This document shows, one piece after another, positions 51,631 to 60,100 of a DNA stretch of 64,000 nt. A model generated the notes under the pieces. The model searched no databases, was not told where the DNA came from, and saw nothing but the letters and a program-made list of their open reading frames with translations. The DNA comes from Myoxocephalus aenaeus (taxonomy: Eukaryota > Chordata > Actinopteri > Perciformes > Cottidae), in contig JBAMJR010000041.1 in NCBI GenBank assembly GCA_038501785.1, forward strand, positions 153,501 through 217,500, written 5' to 3'. The position numbers were made by a program, and so were the translations under genes. Position 1 is the stretch's first letter, and every line of letters starts with the position of its first letter.

Positions 51631-51910
51631 GCGTACACTAGTAGAGGTGAACTTTGTGTCTTCATGGTCGTCAACATAAACACAGCTCTTCCCGGTCTTG
51701 ACCCTCTCGGGTCACGTGATCTAGCTGTAGTCAACAGGTGTCTCGGGTCACGTGATCTAGCTGTAGTCAACAGGTGTCTCGGGTCACGTGATCTAGCTGT
51801 AGTCAACAGGTGTCTCGGGTCCAGGTCTGTAGTCAACAGGTGTCTCACCTCTCCTCGCAGTCCCTGCACCTCACGTACACCTGCAGCGCTTTGCTGAAGA
51901 GCTCCTCCAT
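37029..51910 (-). CDS. sass6: sass6: spindle assembly abnormal protein 6 homologue (centriole cartwheel)
   Basis: SAS-6 dimers self-assemble through the N-terminal head into the nine-fold cartwheel hub of new centrioles; the coiled coil forms the spokes. Sixteen coding exons on the minus strand join in phase to 563 codons without a stop. Exons 1-5 (residues 1-159) encode the globular head (VYVRCRDCEER, LTDDSDPYFLFNLSISEEDF, VVETNAFKHLNHLSLRLL). Exons 6-13 encode a long coiled coil (LTERKYKNESVIRDLKTKL, VAVLEQEGRDKDQLVQR, KNTVTVSQEKLL). Exons 14-16 give a short tail with GLDSKYFERRDDSIP. The human protein has 657 residues; the missing part is mainly from the disordered tail. An E2F-like site lies about 100 bp before the ATG. 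Introns are loaded with minisatellites and two transposons. Confidence 0.95.
37187..37278 (-). CDS. sass6: sass6 coding exon 15
   Basis: Acceptor TCGTCCTCAG, donor GTAAGC; encodes GDAAGLDSKYFERRDDSIPV and YGLSSNVLHK, matching the conserved tail motif of vertebrate SAS-6. Confidence 0.9.
37402..37436 (-). CDS. sass6: sass6 coding exon 14 (35 bp)
   Basis: Acceptor CTTCCCTCAG, donor GTGAGT; encodes AGRSDQQTIRH. The short exon is supported by phase and by similarity to the NTIR block in the vertebrate tail. The intronic array begins only a few bases before this acceptor. Confidence 0.75.
37441..38465. repeat. Minisatellite in sass6 intron 13 (gcagcattaaggtgtgttgct type)
   Basis: About 30 units of 30-40 bp (gcgtgcagcattaaggtgtg, ttgctaattgaa, some with an extra agcta). 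It fills the intron from the acceptor of exon 14 to within 30 bp of the donor of exon 13. Confidence 0.96.
38495..38598 (-). CDS. sass6: sass6 coding exon 13
   Basis: Acceptor CTCTAG, donor GTACGC; encodes VINWLNKQLNEKQLSRKS (homologous to the ITWLNKELNE block) and the start of the tail. Confidence 0.92.
38887..38968 (-). CDS. sass6: sass6 coding exon 12
   Basis: Acceptor GTGTCTCCAG, donor GTGAGA; encodes VSKLKDQLETTVQKLNESRE and VLKTNEN. Ends in phase 1. Confidence 0.92.
39072..39251 (-). CDS. sass6: sass6 coding exon 11
   Basis: Acceptor GCATGCAG, donor GTATCT; encodes ANGIIKKLQGEVRGLVGKIK and KNTVTVSQEKLLQD, strongly SAS-6-like. Confidence 0.93.
39414..39503 (-). CDS. sass6: sass6 coding exon 10
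   Basis: Acceptor TTTCTAG, donor GTTTGT (weak); encodes ESMEENAESKALQMKRLEST and VKSLSEELIK. Confidence 0.9.
39890..39912. repeat. (CA)n microsatellite in sass6 intron 9
   Basis: CA dinucleotide run. Confidence 0.9.
40357..40506. repeat. 24-bp minisatellite with TCACGTGA, six copies (sass6 intron 9)
   Basis: Six exact 24-bp units (gtgacagcgcggggggccaa plus tcac). Each junction creates TCACGTGA, the palindrome bound by bHLH-zipper factors such as USF and TFEB/MITF. Confidence 0.97.
40547..40762. repeat. 23-bp minisatellite, about nine copies (sass6 intron 9)
   Basis: Exact units ctcccacagtgactccagcc plus taa, 47 bp from the 24-bp array. Confidence 0.97.
40836..41030 (-). CDS. sass6: sass6 coding exon 9
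   Basis: Acceptor TGTGTAG after a (TTG)n tract, donor GTAACG; encodes ECQRSKQQILSLRRENGC and LEQEGRDKDQLVQRSKELL, heptad-rich coiled coil. Confidence 0.93.
41035..41061. repeat. (CAA)n microsatellite next to sass6 exon 9 acceptor
   Basis: About nine CAA triplets, part of the acceptor's pyrimidine tract on the sense (minus) strand. Confidence 0.93.
41183..41368 (-). CDS. sass6: sass6 coding exon 8
   Basis: Encodes SRLQQQMELLRQELETSHKR, LTERKYKNESVIRDLKTKL and GAEE; donor GTAAGT. The acceptor (GTAGACCCAG) lies in the first unit of the 42-bp array; AGC at 41368 is chosen because it keeps phase 0 with exon 7. Confidence 0.9.
41371..42333. repeat. 42-bp minisatellite in sass6 intron 7, about 23 copies
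   Basis: Units ctgggtctacagacacacaa plus ccgctcttacacctcctgatgt, over 95% identical. The array abuts the exon 8 acceptor, and each unit carries the same GTAGACCCAG acceptor-like stretch. The unit is a multiple of three, which gives long false reading frames on both strands. Confidence 0.97.
42709..42828 (-). CDS. sass6: sass6 coding exon 7
   Basis: Acceptor TCTCCCAG, donor GTGAGG; encodes TLSEKTKELDKLRSEWTGQT and ELQSEREKAVE. Confidence 0.93.
43357..43826. repeat. Compound minisatellite with inverted blocks (sass6 intron 6)
   Basis: A block of about 29-bp units (cgcctatcgtcctcctggtg) is followed by an inverted copy near 43608-43650 and a block of about 27-bp units (gtcacgtgacgtctattgta). 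The second block carries TCACGTGA five times. The inverted copies can form hairpins. Confidence 0.93.
44060..44230. repeat. 61-bp triplication including the sass6 exon 6 donor
   Basis: Three tandem copies of ggttagcttctaggtgaagg ... gcagacctgttgggc. The unit includes the last bases of exon 6 and its donor, so two decoy exon ends follow the real one on the minus strand. Confidence 0.92.
44223..44300 (-). CDS. sass6: sass6 coding exon 6
   Basis: Acceptor CTGCTTCAG; encodes TEKQALEMKLQKTEEDLTRQ, LSYAQQ, the start of the coiled coil. The donor is a weak GTCTGC, and the exon end with donor is copied twice more in the following intron. Confidence 0.85.
44372..47215. mobile_element. Element with long terminal inverted repeats and a PIN-like nuclease gene (sass6 intron 5)
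   Basis: Left arm 44372 to about 44957 and right arm about 46621-47215 are reverse complements over about 580 bp with a few per cent mismatch; the ends read AGTCCAGGCAAA and AGGCCAGGCAAA. The arms are built of diverged direct subrepeats of about 145 bp (tttactcctatcaaaatgaa type). The right arm carries an additional truncated subrepeat at 46497-46620. One minus-strand gene lies between the arms. The target duplication is unclear; TA is possible. It has no DDE transposase or reverse transcriptase. It lies in sass6 intron 5, in the same orientation as sass6. Confidence 0.85.
45117..46496 (-). CDS. PIN/FEN1-like nuclease with C-terminal CXC domain, in the long-TIR element
   Basis: 459 codons, open and without frameshift. 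Residues 55-270 look like a PIN/FEN1-like nuclease: LDGGALLH (D65), VIVFDGY (D105), HDADVLI (D176, D178), GDDTDLLVLLLHH (D199, D200, D202) and ISGCDSTS (D261). These are spaced like the metal-binding acids of structure-specific 5' nucleases. Residues 409-441 hold a Cys-rich CXC (tesmin/TSO1-like) domain: CSCKKDCSTKRCTCKKHGLPC, then CGECRGTSC. The N-terminus (MQMSRDRCED) starts next to the right arm and may be truncated. It is presumably a protein of the mobile element, and its role there is unknown. A domesticated host gene is less likely because of the flanking inverted repeats. Confidence 0.8.
   Translation of the reverse strand: MQMSRDRCEDLPSLFQYELCSHPPALFESSYLPLQANKAILADVLWKSIEQQQRQPSSDVQHVLDGGALLHRLPWPQGSTYDSVCDMYVRYVTRKYGTATVIVFDGYNEEPTIKDATQLRRTGVAPGVTVHFSGDMIIQSKKDQFLNNKENKQRFLVYLSDKLERAGCITDHANHDADVLIVQTAIASARTKDTVLVGDDTDLLVLLLHHADLKAHELFLAPEPKKATKTRRTWCIKQTKELLGPKVCEHLLFIHAISGCDSTSRVFGIGKGMALKKVKNDTNFLEQATVFSQSQENVGKGIIFAAGEKALVSLYGGEKDESLDMLRYRRFCVKVSQNLSQVEPHTLPPTTKAAKFHSLRVFYQLMEWKGGSEHMDPKDWGWHVLDGRFMPIMTDQPAAPSELLDVVRCSCKKDCSTKRCTCKKHGLPCTAICGECRGTSCTNSQLPDLSDEYDPEGKS
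47308..47432. repeat. 48-bp triplication next to sass6 exon 5 donor
   Basis: Three copies of gtgatgttacactaaacatc plus cagacagagctcatctctgga, ending 35 bases before the exon 5 donor. Confidence 0.9.
47471..47639 (-). CDS. sass6: sass6 coding exon 5
   Basis: Encodes FLLQLSSPALVLEGPATFSV, then VETNAFKHLNHLSLRLLQG, the end of the head. The acceptor TTCCTCAG and the first bases of the exon are the seed of the 38-bp intronic array. Donor GTGGGT. Confidence 0.93.
47640..49108. repeat. 38-bp minisatellite filling sass6 intron 4, about 38 copies, with splice-acceptor copies
   Basis: Units ctgactacagcaggaggaac plus ctgaggaacacgtctt and two or three variable bases. On the sense (minus) strand each unit has TTCCTCAG|GTTCCTCCTGC, identical to the exon 5 acceptor and its first coding bases. 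The array fills essentially the whole intron. Confidence 0.97.
49112..49216 (-). CDS. sass6: sass6 coding exon 4
   Basis: Acceptor TTTTGTAG, donor GTAGGT; encodes LKVQQRLLVDFASFPQKFID and the acidic SSEQESEHP end. Confidence 0.92.
49307..49386 (-). CDS. sass6: sass6 coding exon 3
   Basis: Acceptor TTCATCAG, donor GTAAGC; encodes DLLVRLTDDSDPYFLFNLSI and SEEDFQ, the best conserved head strand. Confidence 0.93.
49400..49666. repeat. About 60-bp tandem repeat in sass6 intron 2 (left part)
   Basis: Units ctggaggttagagagcagga ... aacatctaacagtttcaaaa, about 4.5 copies. The array is interrupted by the hAT element and continues at 51196-51300. Confidence 0.93.
49675..51195. mobile_element. hAT-like transposon, non-autonomous, 1521 bp (sass6 intron 2)
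   Basis: Ends CAGTGGCGGCTAG and ACCGCCACTG form a terminal inverted repeat, flanked by a perfect 8-bp duplication CTAACAAC (49667-49674, 51196-51203). No transposase frame is seen. It holds a (CA)n tract at about 50197-50280. It inserted into one unit of the 60-bp tandem repeat. Confidence 0.93.
50197..50280. repeat. (CA)n microsatellite
   Basis: About 42 uninterrupted CA dinucleotides inside the hAT element. Confidence 0.97.
51196..51375. repeat. 60-bp repeat (right part) and 25-bp repeat in sass6 intron 2
   Basis: Two more units of the 60-bp repeat (to about 51303), then about three units of cagacaggatgcactgaaca plus ctaca. It ends near the exon 2 donor. Confidence 0.9.
51403..51463 (-). 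CDS. sass6: sass6 coding exon 2
   Basis: Acceptor CATAG, donor GTGAGT; encodes KANICVSIELQLTNSPVHKR, part of the head domain. Confidence 0.9.
51551..51629. repeat. (GT)n microsatellite in sass6 intron 1
   Basis: About 39 uninterrupted GT dinucleotides. Confidence 0.97.
51706..51847. repeat. 35-bp minisatellite with TCACGTGA in sass6 intron 1
   Basis: Units tcgggtcacgtgatctagct plus gtagtcaacaggtgtc, three full copies and a variant without the palindrome, running up to the exon 1 donor. Confidence 0.95.
51849..51910 (-). CDS. sass6: sass6 coding exon 1
   Basis: ATG at 51910-51908, MEELFSKALQVYVRCRDCEE, donor GTGAGA. It ends in phase 2 and matches the start of the SAS-6 head domain. A shorter variant start is not needed. 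Confidence 0.88.
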
Positions 51911-52007
51911 GTTGGGTCCCACCGAAAGGTCTTCCGCTGGGGACGTGCGCTGCGCCGTTAGTTCCGAGAGGCGTCCTTCATCTTCAGTGTTGTTCTTCAG
52001 GGTTTGA

Positions 52008-52015
52008 TTTGGCGC
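52008..52015. promoter_or_regulatory. E2F-like site in the sass6 promoter
   Basis: TTTGGCGC matches the E2F consensus TTTSSCGC and lies about 100 bp upstream of the sass6 ATG. Many centriole-duplication genes are E2F-controlled in the cell cycle, so the site is plausible. It is not proven, and no TATA box is seen. Confidence 0.45.
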
Positions 52016-52206
52016 GTTTCAGCCGCCAACTGAATCTCCCCGGAAACGGAAAGTGAATTATCTTCTTCTTCGTGACGTTTATTTGCAGTTGCATGAAACC
52101 CGTCACCGCCACCTGGTGGCTGCGAGGGGAACCGGATAGGGTTGTATGTAACAGCAACAGCAGGGAATCCACGCGGACCCACGAGGCGTGTCGTGTTTTA
52201 TTATAC

Positions 52207-53474
52207 ACTACATTTATAATAAACACCACAATATATACATTACATTTATAATAAACACCACAATATATACATTACATTTATAATAAACACCACAATATAT
52301 TCATTACATTTATAATAAACACCACAATATATTCATTACATTTATAATAAACACCACAATATATACATTACATTTATAATAAACACCACAATATATACAC
52401 TACATTTATAATAAACACCACAATATATACATTACATTTATAATAAACACCACAATATATTCACTACATTTATAATAAACACCACAATATATTCATTACA
52501 TTTATAATAAACACCACAATATATTCATTACATTTATAATAAACACCACAATATATTCATTACATTTATAATAAACACCACAATATATTCATTACATTTA
52601 TAATAAACACCACAATATATACATTACATTTATAATAAACACCACAATATATTCATTACATTTATAATAAACACCACAATATATTCATTACATTTATAAT
52701 AAACACCACAATATATACATTACATTTATAATAAACACCACAATATATTCACTACATTTATAATAAACACCACAATATATACATTACATTTATAATAAAC
52801 ACCACAATATATTCATTACATTTATAATAAACACCACAATATATACATTACATTTATAATAAACACCACAATATATTCATTACATTTATAATAAACACCA
52901 CAATATATACATTACATTTATAATAAACACCACAATATATACATTACATTTATAATAAACACCACAATATATTCACTACATTTATAATAAACACCACAAT
53001 ATATTCACTACATTTATAATAAACACCACAATATATTCATTACATTTATAATAAACACCACAATATATACATTACATTTATAATAAACACCACAATATAT
53101 TCACTACATTTATAATAAACACCACAATATATTCACTACATTTATAATAAACACCACAATATATACATTACATTTATAATAAACACCACAATATATTCAC
53201 TACATTTATAATAAACACCACAATATATTCACTACATTTATAATAAACACCACAATATATTCATTACATTTATAATAAACACCACAATATATTCACTACA
53301 TTTATAATAAACACCACAATATATTCACTACATTTATAATAAACACCACAATATATTCATTACATTTATAATAAACACCACAATATATTCACTACATTTA
53401 TAATAAACACCACAATATATTCACTACATTTATAATAAACACCACAATATATTCACTACATTTATAATAAACAC
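52207..53474. repeat. 32-bp AT-rich minisatellite, about 40 copies
   Basis: Units catttataataaacaccaca plus atatattcatta, differing mainly at two sites (tatac or tattc; cattac or cactac). Starts about 300 bp upstream of the sass6 ATG. Confidence 0.97.
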
Positions 53475-53597
53475 CATGAGGTGCAGCGCAGTGGACCCGT
53501 CACACCTGTTGGACACAGTGATGTTAGTGTGAGTCTGGATCACACCTGTTGGACACAGTGATGTTAGTGTGAGTGTGGATCACACCTGTTGGACACG
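53475..53597. repeat. 45-bp short tandem repeat
   Basis: About 2.5 copies of cacacctgttggacacagtg plus atgttagtgtgagtctggat. Confidence 0.9.
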
Positions 53598-54102
53598 TAA
53601 GAAAATAAAAGAAAGATACGTTTTATGTGTAAAATAAAATGTTCACCAATTTTGGTGTTTTTTTCAATTCATGGCTAAATCTCAAAGACGTGCACGTGGT
53701 GGTCCACTGTTGAGCAATTGCAAACAGTTGTACTCCTTTTACATTAACTAATATTCCAATATAATTTTGAATATAACAATATTGTGATTTACATATGGGT
53801 TATTCCGAATTAGAGACTCTAAAATTACCTAAAATTACCTAACCCCCAACCGCAGTGGCTGGCCGTCAGGGCCTTCTAAGCCTTCTCTGCTGGCCTAAAC
53901 AGAATCACAAAGTTTACTTTTTATATATATATATATATATATTTATTTTATTTTATTTTTATAATGAAAAGTTATAGCTATTTTCTAATAATTTTTTTTT
54001 TCTCACAAATACACTACATGTTTTCCCTATTAGCTTATTTTCTCATTGCACAGCTCCTGTGTTGCTCATGCTGCAGACTCTGCAGAGCCTCAGCCTCCGT
54101 GC
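53598..54102. other. Non-coding, AT-rich; possible transposon end
   Basis: Contains an (AT)n tract near 53922-53942. At 53852-53895 the sequence cagtggctggccgtcagggc resembles the outer end of a fish hAT-like family, but no partner end is in view. Confidence 0.35.
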
Positions 54103-57100
54103 AGCAGGCTGGAGGCTGGAGGCTGGAGACTGGAGGCTGAAGGCTGGAGACTGAAGGCTGGAGACTGGAGACTGAAGGCTGGAGACTGGAGACTGGAGGC
54201 TGAAGGCTGGAGACTGAAGGCTGGAGACTGGAGACTGAAGGCTGGAGACTGAAGGCTGGAGGCTGGAGACTGGAGACTGAAGGCTGGAGGCTGGAGACTG
54301 GAGACTGAAGGCTGGAGGCTGGAGGCTGGAGACTGGAGACTGAAGGCTGGAGACTGAAGGCTGGAGACTGGAGACTGAAGGCTGGAGGCTGGAGACTGGA
54401 GACTGAAGGCTGGAGACTGAAGGCTGGAGACTGGAGACTGAAGGCTGGAGGCTGGAGACTGGAGACTGAAGGCTGGAGACTGGAGACTGAAGGCTGGAGG
54501 CTGGAGACTGGAGACTGAAGGCTGGAGACTGAAGGCTGGAGACTGGAGACTGAAGGCTGGAGACTGGAGACTGGAGGCTGAAGGCTGGAGACTGAAGGCT
54601 GGAGACTGGAGACTGAAGGCTGGAGACTGAAGGCTGGAGGCTGAAGGCTGGAGACTGGAGACTGGAGACTGAAGGCTGGAGACTGGAGACTGGAGACTGA
54701 AGGCTGGAGACTGAAGGCTGGAGACTGGAGACTGAAGGCTGGAGGCTGGAGACTGGAGACTGAAGGCTGGAGACTGGAGACTGAAGGCTGGAGACTGAAG
54801 GCTGGAGGCTGGAGGCTGGAGACTGGAGACTGAAGGCTGGAGGCTGGAGACTGGAGACTGAAGGCTGGAGGCTGGAGACTGGAGACTGAAGGCTGGAGAC
54901 TGAAGGCTGGAGACTGGAGGCTGGAGGCTGGAGACTGGAGACTGAAGGCTGGAGACTGAAGGCTGGAGACTGAAGGCTGGAGGCTGGAGACTGGAGACTG
55001 AAGGCTGGAGGCTGAAGGCTGGAGACTGGAGACTGGAGACTGGAGACTGGAGGCTGGAGACTGGAGACTGGAGACTGGAGACTGAAGGCTGGAGGCTGAA
55101 GGCTGGAGACTGGAGACTGGAGACTGGAGACTGGAGACTGAAGGCTGGAGGCTGAAGGCTGGAGACTGGAGACTGAAGGCTGGAGACTGAAGGCTGGAGG
55201 CTGGAGACTGAAGGCTGGAGACTGGAGACTGAAGGCTGGAGGCTGGAGGCTGAAGGCTGAAGACTGGAGGCTGGAGGCTGGAGACTGAAGACTGGAGACT
55301 GGAGACTGAAGGCTGGAGACTGGAGGCTGGAGGCTGAAGGCTGAAGGCTGGAGACTGGAGACTGGAGACTGAAGGCTGGAGGCTGAAGGCTGGAGACTGA
55401 AGGCTGGAGACTGGAGACTGAAGGCTGGAGGCTGAAGGCTGGAGACTGGAGACTGAAGGCTGGAGGCTGAAGGCTGGAGACTGGAGACTGAAGGCTGGAG
55501 ACTGAAGGCTGGAGACTGGAGACTGAAGGCTGGAGACTGGAGACTTAAGGCTGGAGGCTGAAGGCTGGAGACTGAAGGCTGGAGACTGGAGGCTGAAGGC
55601 TGGAGGCTGAAGGCTGAAGACTGGAGACTGAAGGCTGGAGGCTGAAGGCTGGAGACTGGAGGCTGAAGGCTGGAGACTGAAGGCTGGAGACTGGAGACTG
55701 AAGGCTGGAGGCTGAAGGCTGGAGACTGGAGACTGAAGGCTGGAGACTGAAGGCTGGAGACTGAAGGCTGGAGACTGAAGGCTGGAGACTGGAGACTGAA
55801 GGCTGGAGGCTGAAGGCTGGAGACTGGAGACTGAAGGCTGGAGGCTGAAGGCTGGAGACTGAAGGCTGGAGACTGAAGGCTGGAGGCTGAAGGCTGGAGA
55901 CTGAAGGCTGGAGGCTGAAGGCTGGAGACTGAAGGCTGGAGACTGAAGGCTGGAGACTGAAGGCTGGAGACTGGAGACTGAAGGCTGGAGGCTGAAGGCT
56001 GGAGACTGGAGACTGAAGGCTGGAGACTGGAGGCTGAAGGCTGGAGGCTGAAGGCTGAAGACTGGAGACTGAAGGCTGGAGGCTGAAGGCTGGAGACTGG
56101 AGGCTGAAGGCTGGAGACTGAAGGCTGGAGACTGGAGACTGAAGGCTGGAGACTGAAGGCTGGAGACTGAAGGCTGGAGACTGGAGACTGAAGGCTGGAG
56201 GCTGAAGGCTGGAGACTGAAGGCTGGAGACTGAAGGCTGGAGGCTGAAGGCTGGAGACTGAAGGCTGGAGGCTGAAGGCTGGAGACTGAAGGCTGGAGAC
56301 TGAAGGCTGGAGACTGGAGACTGAAGGCTGGAGGCTGAAGGCTGGAGACTGGAGACTGAAGGCTGGAGACTGAAGGCTGGAGACTGGAGACTGAAGGCTG
56401 GAGGCTGAAGGCTGGAGACTGAAGGCTGGAGACTGGAGGCTGAAGGCTGGAGGCTGAAGGCTGGAGACTGGAGACTGAAGGCTGGAGGCTGAAGGCTGGA
56501 GACTGGAGGCTGAAGGCTGGAGACTGAAGGCTGGAGACTGGAGACTGAAGGCTGGAGGCTGAAGGCTGGAGACTGGAGACTGAAGGCTGGAGGCTGAAGG
56601 CTGGAGACTGAAGGCTGGAGACTGAAGGCTGGAGACTGGAGACTGAAGGCTGGAGGCTGAAGGCTGGAGACTGGAGGCTGGAGGCTGGAGGCTGGAGACT
56701 GGAGACTGGAGGCTGGAGACTGGAGACTGAAGGCTGGAGGCTGAAGGCTGGAGACTGAAGGCTGGAGACTGAAGGCTGGAGACTGGAGGCTGGAGGCTGG
56801 AGACTGGAGACTGGAGACTGGAGACTGGAGGCTGGAGGCTGGAGACTGGAGACTGGAGACTGGAGGCTGGAGACTGGAGACTGGAGACTGAGGCTGAAGG
56901 CTGCAGGCTGGAGGCTGGAGGCTGGAGACTGAAGGCTGGAGGCTGGAGGCTGGAGGCTGGAGGCGGAAGGCTGGAGACTGGAGACTGGAGGCTGGAGACT
57001 GGAGACTGGAGACTGAAGGCTGGAGACTGAAGGCTGGAGACTGAAGGCTGGAGACTGGAGACTGAAGGCTGAAGGCTGGAGGCTGGAGGCTGAAGGCTGG

Positions 57101-60100
57101 AGACTGAAGGCTGGAGGCTGGAGGCTGGAGACTGAAGGCTGGAGACTGAAGGCTGGAGACTGGAGACTGAAGGCTGGAGACTGGAGACTGGAGACTGAAG
57201 GCTGGAGGCTGGAGGCTGAAGGCTGGAGGCTGGAGACTGAGGCTGAAGGCTGGAGGCTAAAGGCTGGAGACTGGAGACTGAAGGCTGGAGGCTGGAGACT
57301 GAAGGCTGGAGACTGGGGATTGAAGGCTGGAGGCTGAAGGCTGGAGACTGAAGGCTGAAAGCTGGAGGCTGACGGCTGGAGGCTGGAGACTGAAGGCTGA
57401 AGGCTGGAGGCTGGAGACTGGAGGCTGGAGACTGAAGGCTGGAGGCTGGAGGCTGAAGGCTGGAGGCTGGAGGCTGGAGGCTGAAGGCTGAAGGCTGGAG
57501 ACTGAAGGCTGGAGACTGGAGACTGAAGGCTGGAGACTGGAGACTGAAGGCTGGAGGCTGGAGGCTGAAGGCTGGAGACTGGAGACTGAAGGCTGGAGGC
57601 TGAAGGCTGAAGGCTGGAGACTGAAGGCTGGAGACTGAAGGCTGGAGACTGGACACTGAAGGCTGGAGACTGGAGACTGAAGGCTGGAGGCTGGAGGCTG
57701 AAGGCTGGAGACTGAAGGCTGGAGACTGGAGGCTGAAGGCTGGAGGCTGAAGGCTGAAGACTGGAGACTGAAGGCTGGAGGCTGAAGGCTGGAGACTGGA
57801 GGCTGAAGGCTGGAGACTGAAGGCTGGAGACTGGAGACTGAAGGCTGGAGACTGGAGGCTGAAGGCTGGAGGCTGAAGGCTGAAGACTGGAGACTGAAGG
57901 CTGGAGGCTGAAGGCTGGAGACTGGAGGCTGAAGGCTGGAGACTGAAGGCTGGAGACTGGAGACTGAAGGCTGGAGGCTGAAGGCTGGAGACTGAAGGCT
58001 GGAGACTGAAGGCTGGAGACTGAAGGCTGGAGACTGGAGACTGAAGGCTGGAGGCTGAAGGCTGGAGACTGAAGGCTGGAGACTGAAGGCTGGAGGCTGA
58101 AGGCTGGAGACTGAAGGCTGGAGGCTGAAGGCTGGAGACTGAAGGCTGGAGACTGAAGGCTGGAGACTGGAGACTGAAGGCTGGAGGCTGAAGGCTGGAG
58201 ACTGGAGACTGAAGGCTGGAGACTGAAGGCTGGAGACTGGAGACTGAAGGCTGGAGGCTGAAGGCTGGAGACTGAAGGCTGGAGACTGGAGGCTGAAGGC
58301 TGGAGGCTGAAGGCTGGAGACTGGAGACTGAAGGCTGGAGGCTGAAGGCTGGAGACTGGAGGCTGAAGGCTGGAGACTGAAGGCTGGAGACTGGAGACTG
58401 AAGGCTGGAGGCTGAAGGCTGGAGACTGGAGACTGAAGGCTGGAGGCTGAAGGCTGGAGACTGGAGGCTGGAGACTGGAGACTGGAGACTGGAGGCTGGA
58501 GACTGGAGACTGGAGACTGGAGGCTGGAGGCTGGAGACTGGAGACTGGAGACTGAAGGCTGGAGACTGGAGGCTGGAGACTGGAGACTGGAGACTGAGGC
58601 TGAAGGCTGCAGGCTGGAGGCTGGAGGCTGGAGACTGAAGGCTGGAGGCTGGAGGCTGGAGGCGGAAGGCTGGAGACTGGAGACTGGAGGCTGGAGACTG
58701 GAGACTGGAGACTGAAGGCTGGAGACTGAAGGCTGGAGACTGAAGGCTGGAGACTGGAGACTGAAGGCTGAAGGCTGGAGGCTGGAGGCTGAAGGCTGGA
58801 GACTGAAGGCTGGAGGCTGGAGGCTGGAGACTGAAGGCTGGAGACTGAAGGCTGGAGACTGGAGACTGAAGGCTGGAGACTGGAGACTGGAGACTGAAGG
58901 CTGGAGGCTGGAGGCTGGAGGCTGAAGGCTGGAGGCTGGAGACTGAGGCTGAAGGCTGGAGGCTAAAGGCTGGAGACTGGAGACTGAAGGCTGGAGGCTG
59001 GAGACTGAAGGCTGGAGACTGGGGATTGAAGGCTGGAGGCTGAAGGCTGGAGACTGAAGGCTGAAAGCTGGAGGCTGACGGCTGGAGGCTGGAGACTGAA
59101 GGCTGAAGGCTGGAGGCTGGAGACTGGAGGCTGGAGACTGAAGGCTGGAGGCTGGAGGCTGAAGGCTGGAGGCTGGAGGCTGGAGGCTGAAGGCTGAAGG
59201 CTGGAGACTGAAGGCTGGAGACTGGAGACTGAAGGCTGGAGACTGGAGACTGAAGGCTGGAGGCTGGAGGCTGAAGGCTGGAGACTGGAGACTGAAGGCT
59301 GGGGGCTGAAGGCTGAAGGCTGGAGACTGAAGGCTGGAGACTGAAGGCTGGAGACTGGAGACTGAAGGCTGGAGACTGGAGACTGAAGGCTGGAGGCTGA
59401 AGGCTGGAGACTGAAGGCTGGAGACTGGAGGCTGAAGGCTGGAGGCTGAAGGCTGAAGACTGGAGACTGAAGGCTGAAGGCTGGAGACTGGAGGCTGAAG
59501 GCTGGAGACTGAAGGCTGGAGACTGGAGACTGAAGGCTGGAGACTGGAGGCTGAAGGCTGGAGGCTGAAGGCTGAAGACTGGAGACTGAAGGCTGGAGGC
59601 TGAAGGCTGGAGACTGGAGGCTGAAGGCTGGAGACTGAAGGCTGGAGACTGGAGACTGAAGGCTGGAGGCTGAAGGCTGGAGACTGAAGGCTGGAGACTG
59701 AAGGCTGGAGACTGAAGGCTGGAGACTGGAGACTGAAGGCTGGAGGCTGAAGGCTGGAGACTGAAGGCTGGAGACTGAAGGCTGGAGGCTGAAGGCTGGA
59801 GACTGAAGGCTGGAGGCTGAAGGCTGGAGACTGAAGGCTGGAGACTGAAGGCTGGAGACTGGAGACTGAAGGCTGGAGGCTGAAGGCTGGAGACTGGAGA
59901 CTGAAGGCTGGAGACTGAAGGCTGGAGACTGGAGACTGAAGGCTGGAGGCTGAAGGCTGGAGACTGAAGGCTGGAGACTGGAGGCTGAAGGCTGGAGGCT
60001 GAAGGCTGGAGACTGGAGACTGAAGGCTGGAGGCTGAAGGCTGGAGACTGGAGGCTGAAGGCTGGAGACTGAAGGCTGGAGACTGGAGACTGAAGGCTGG

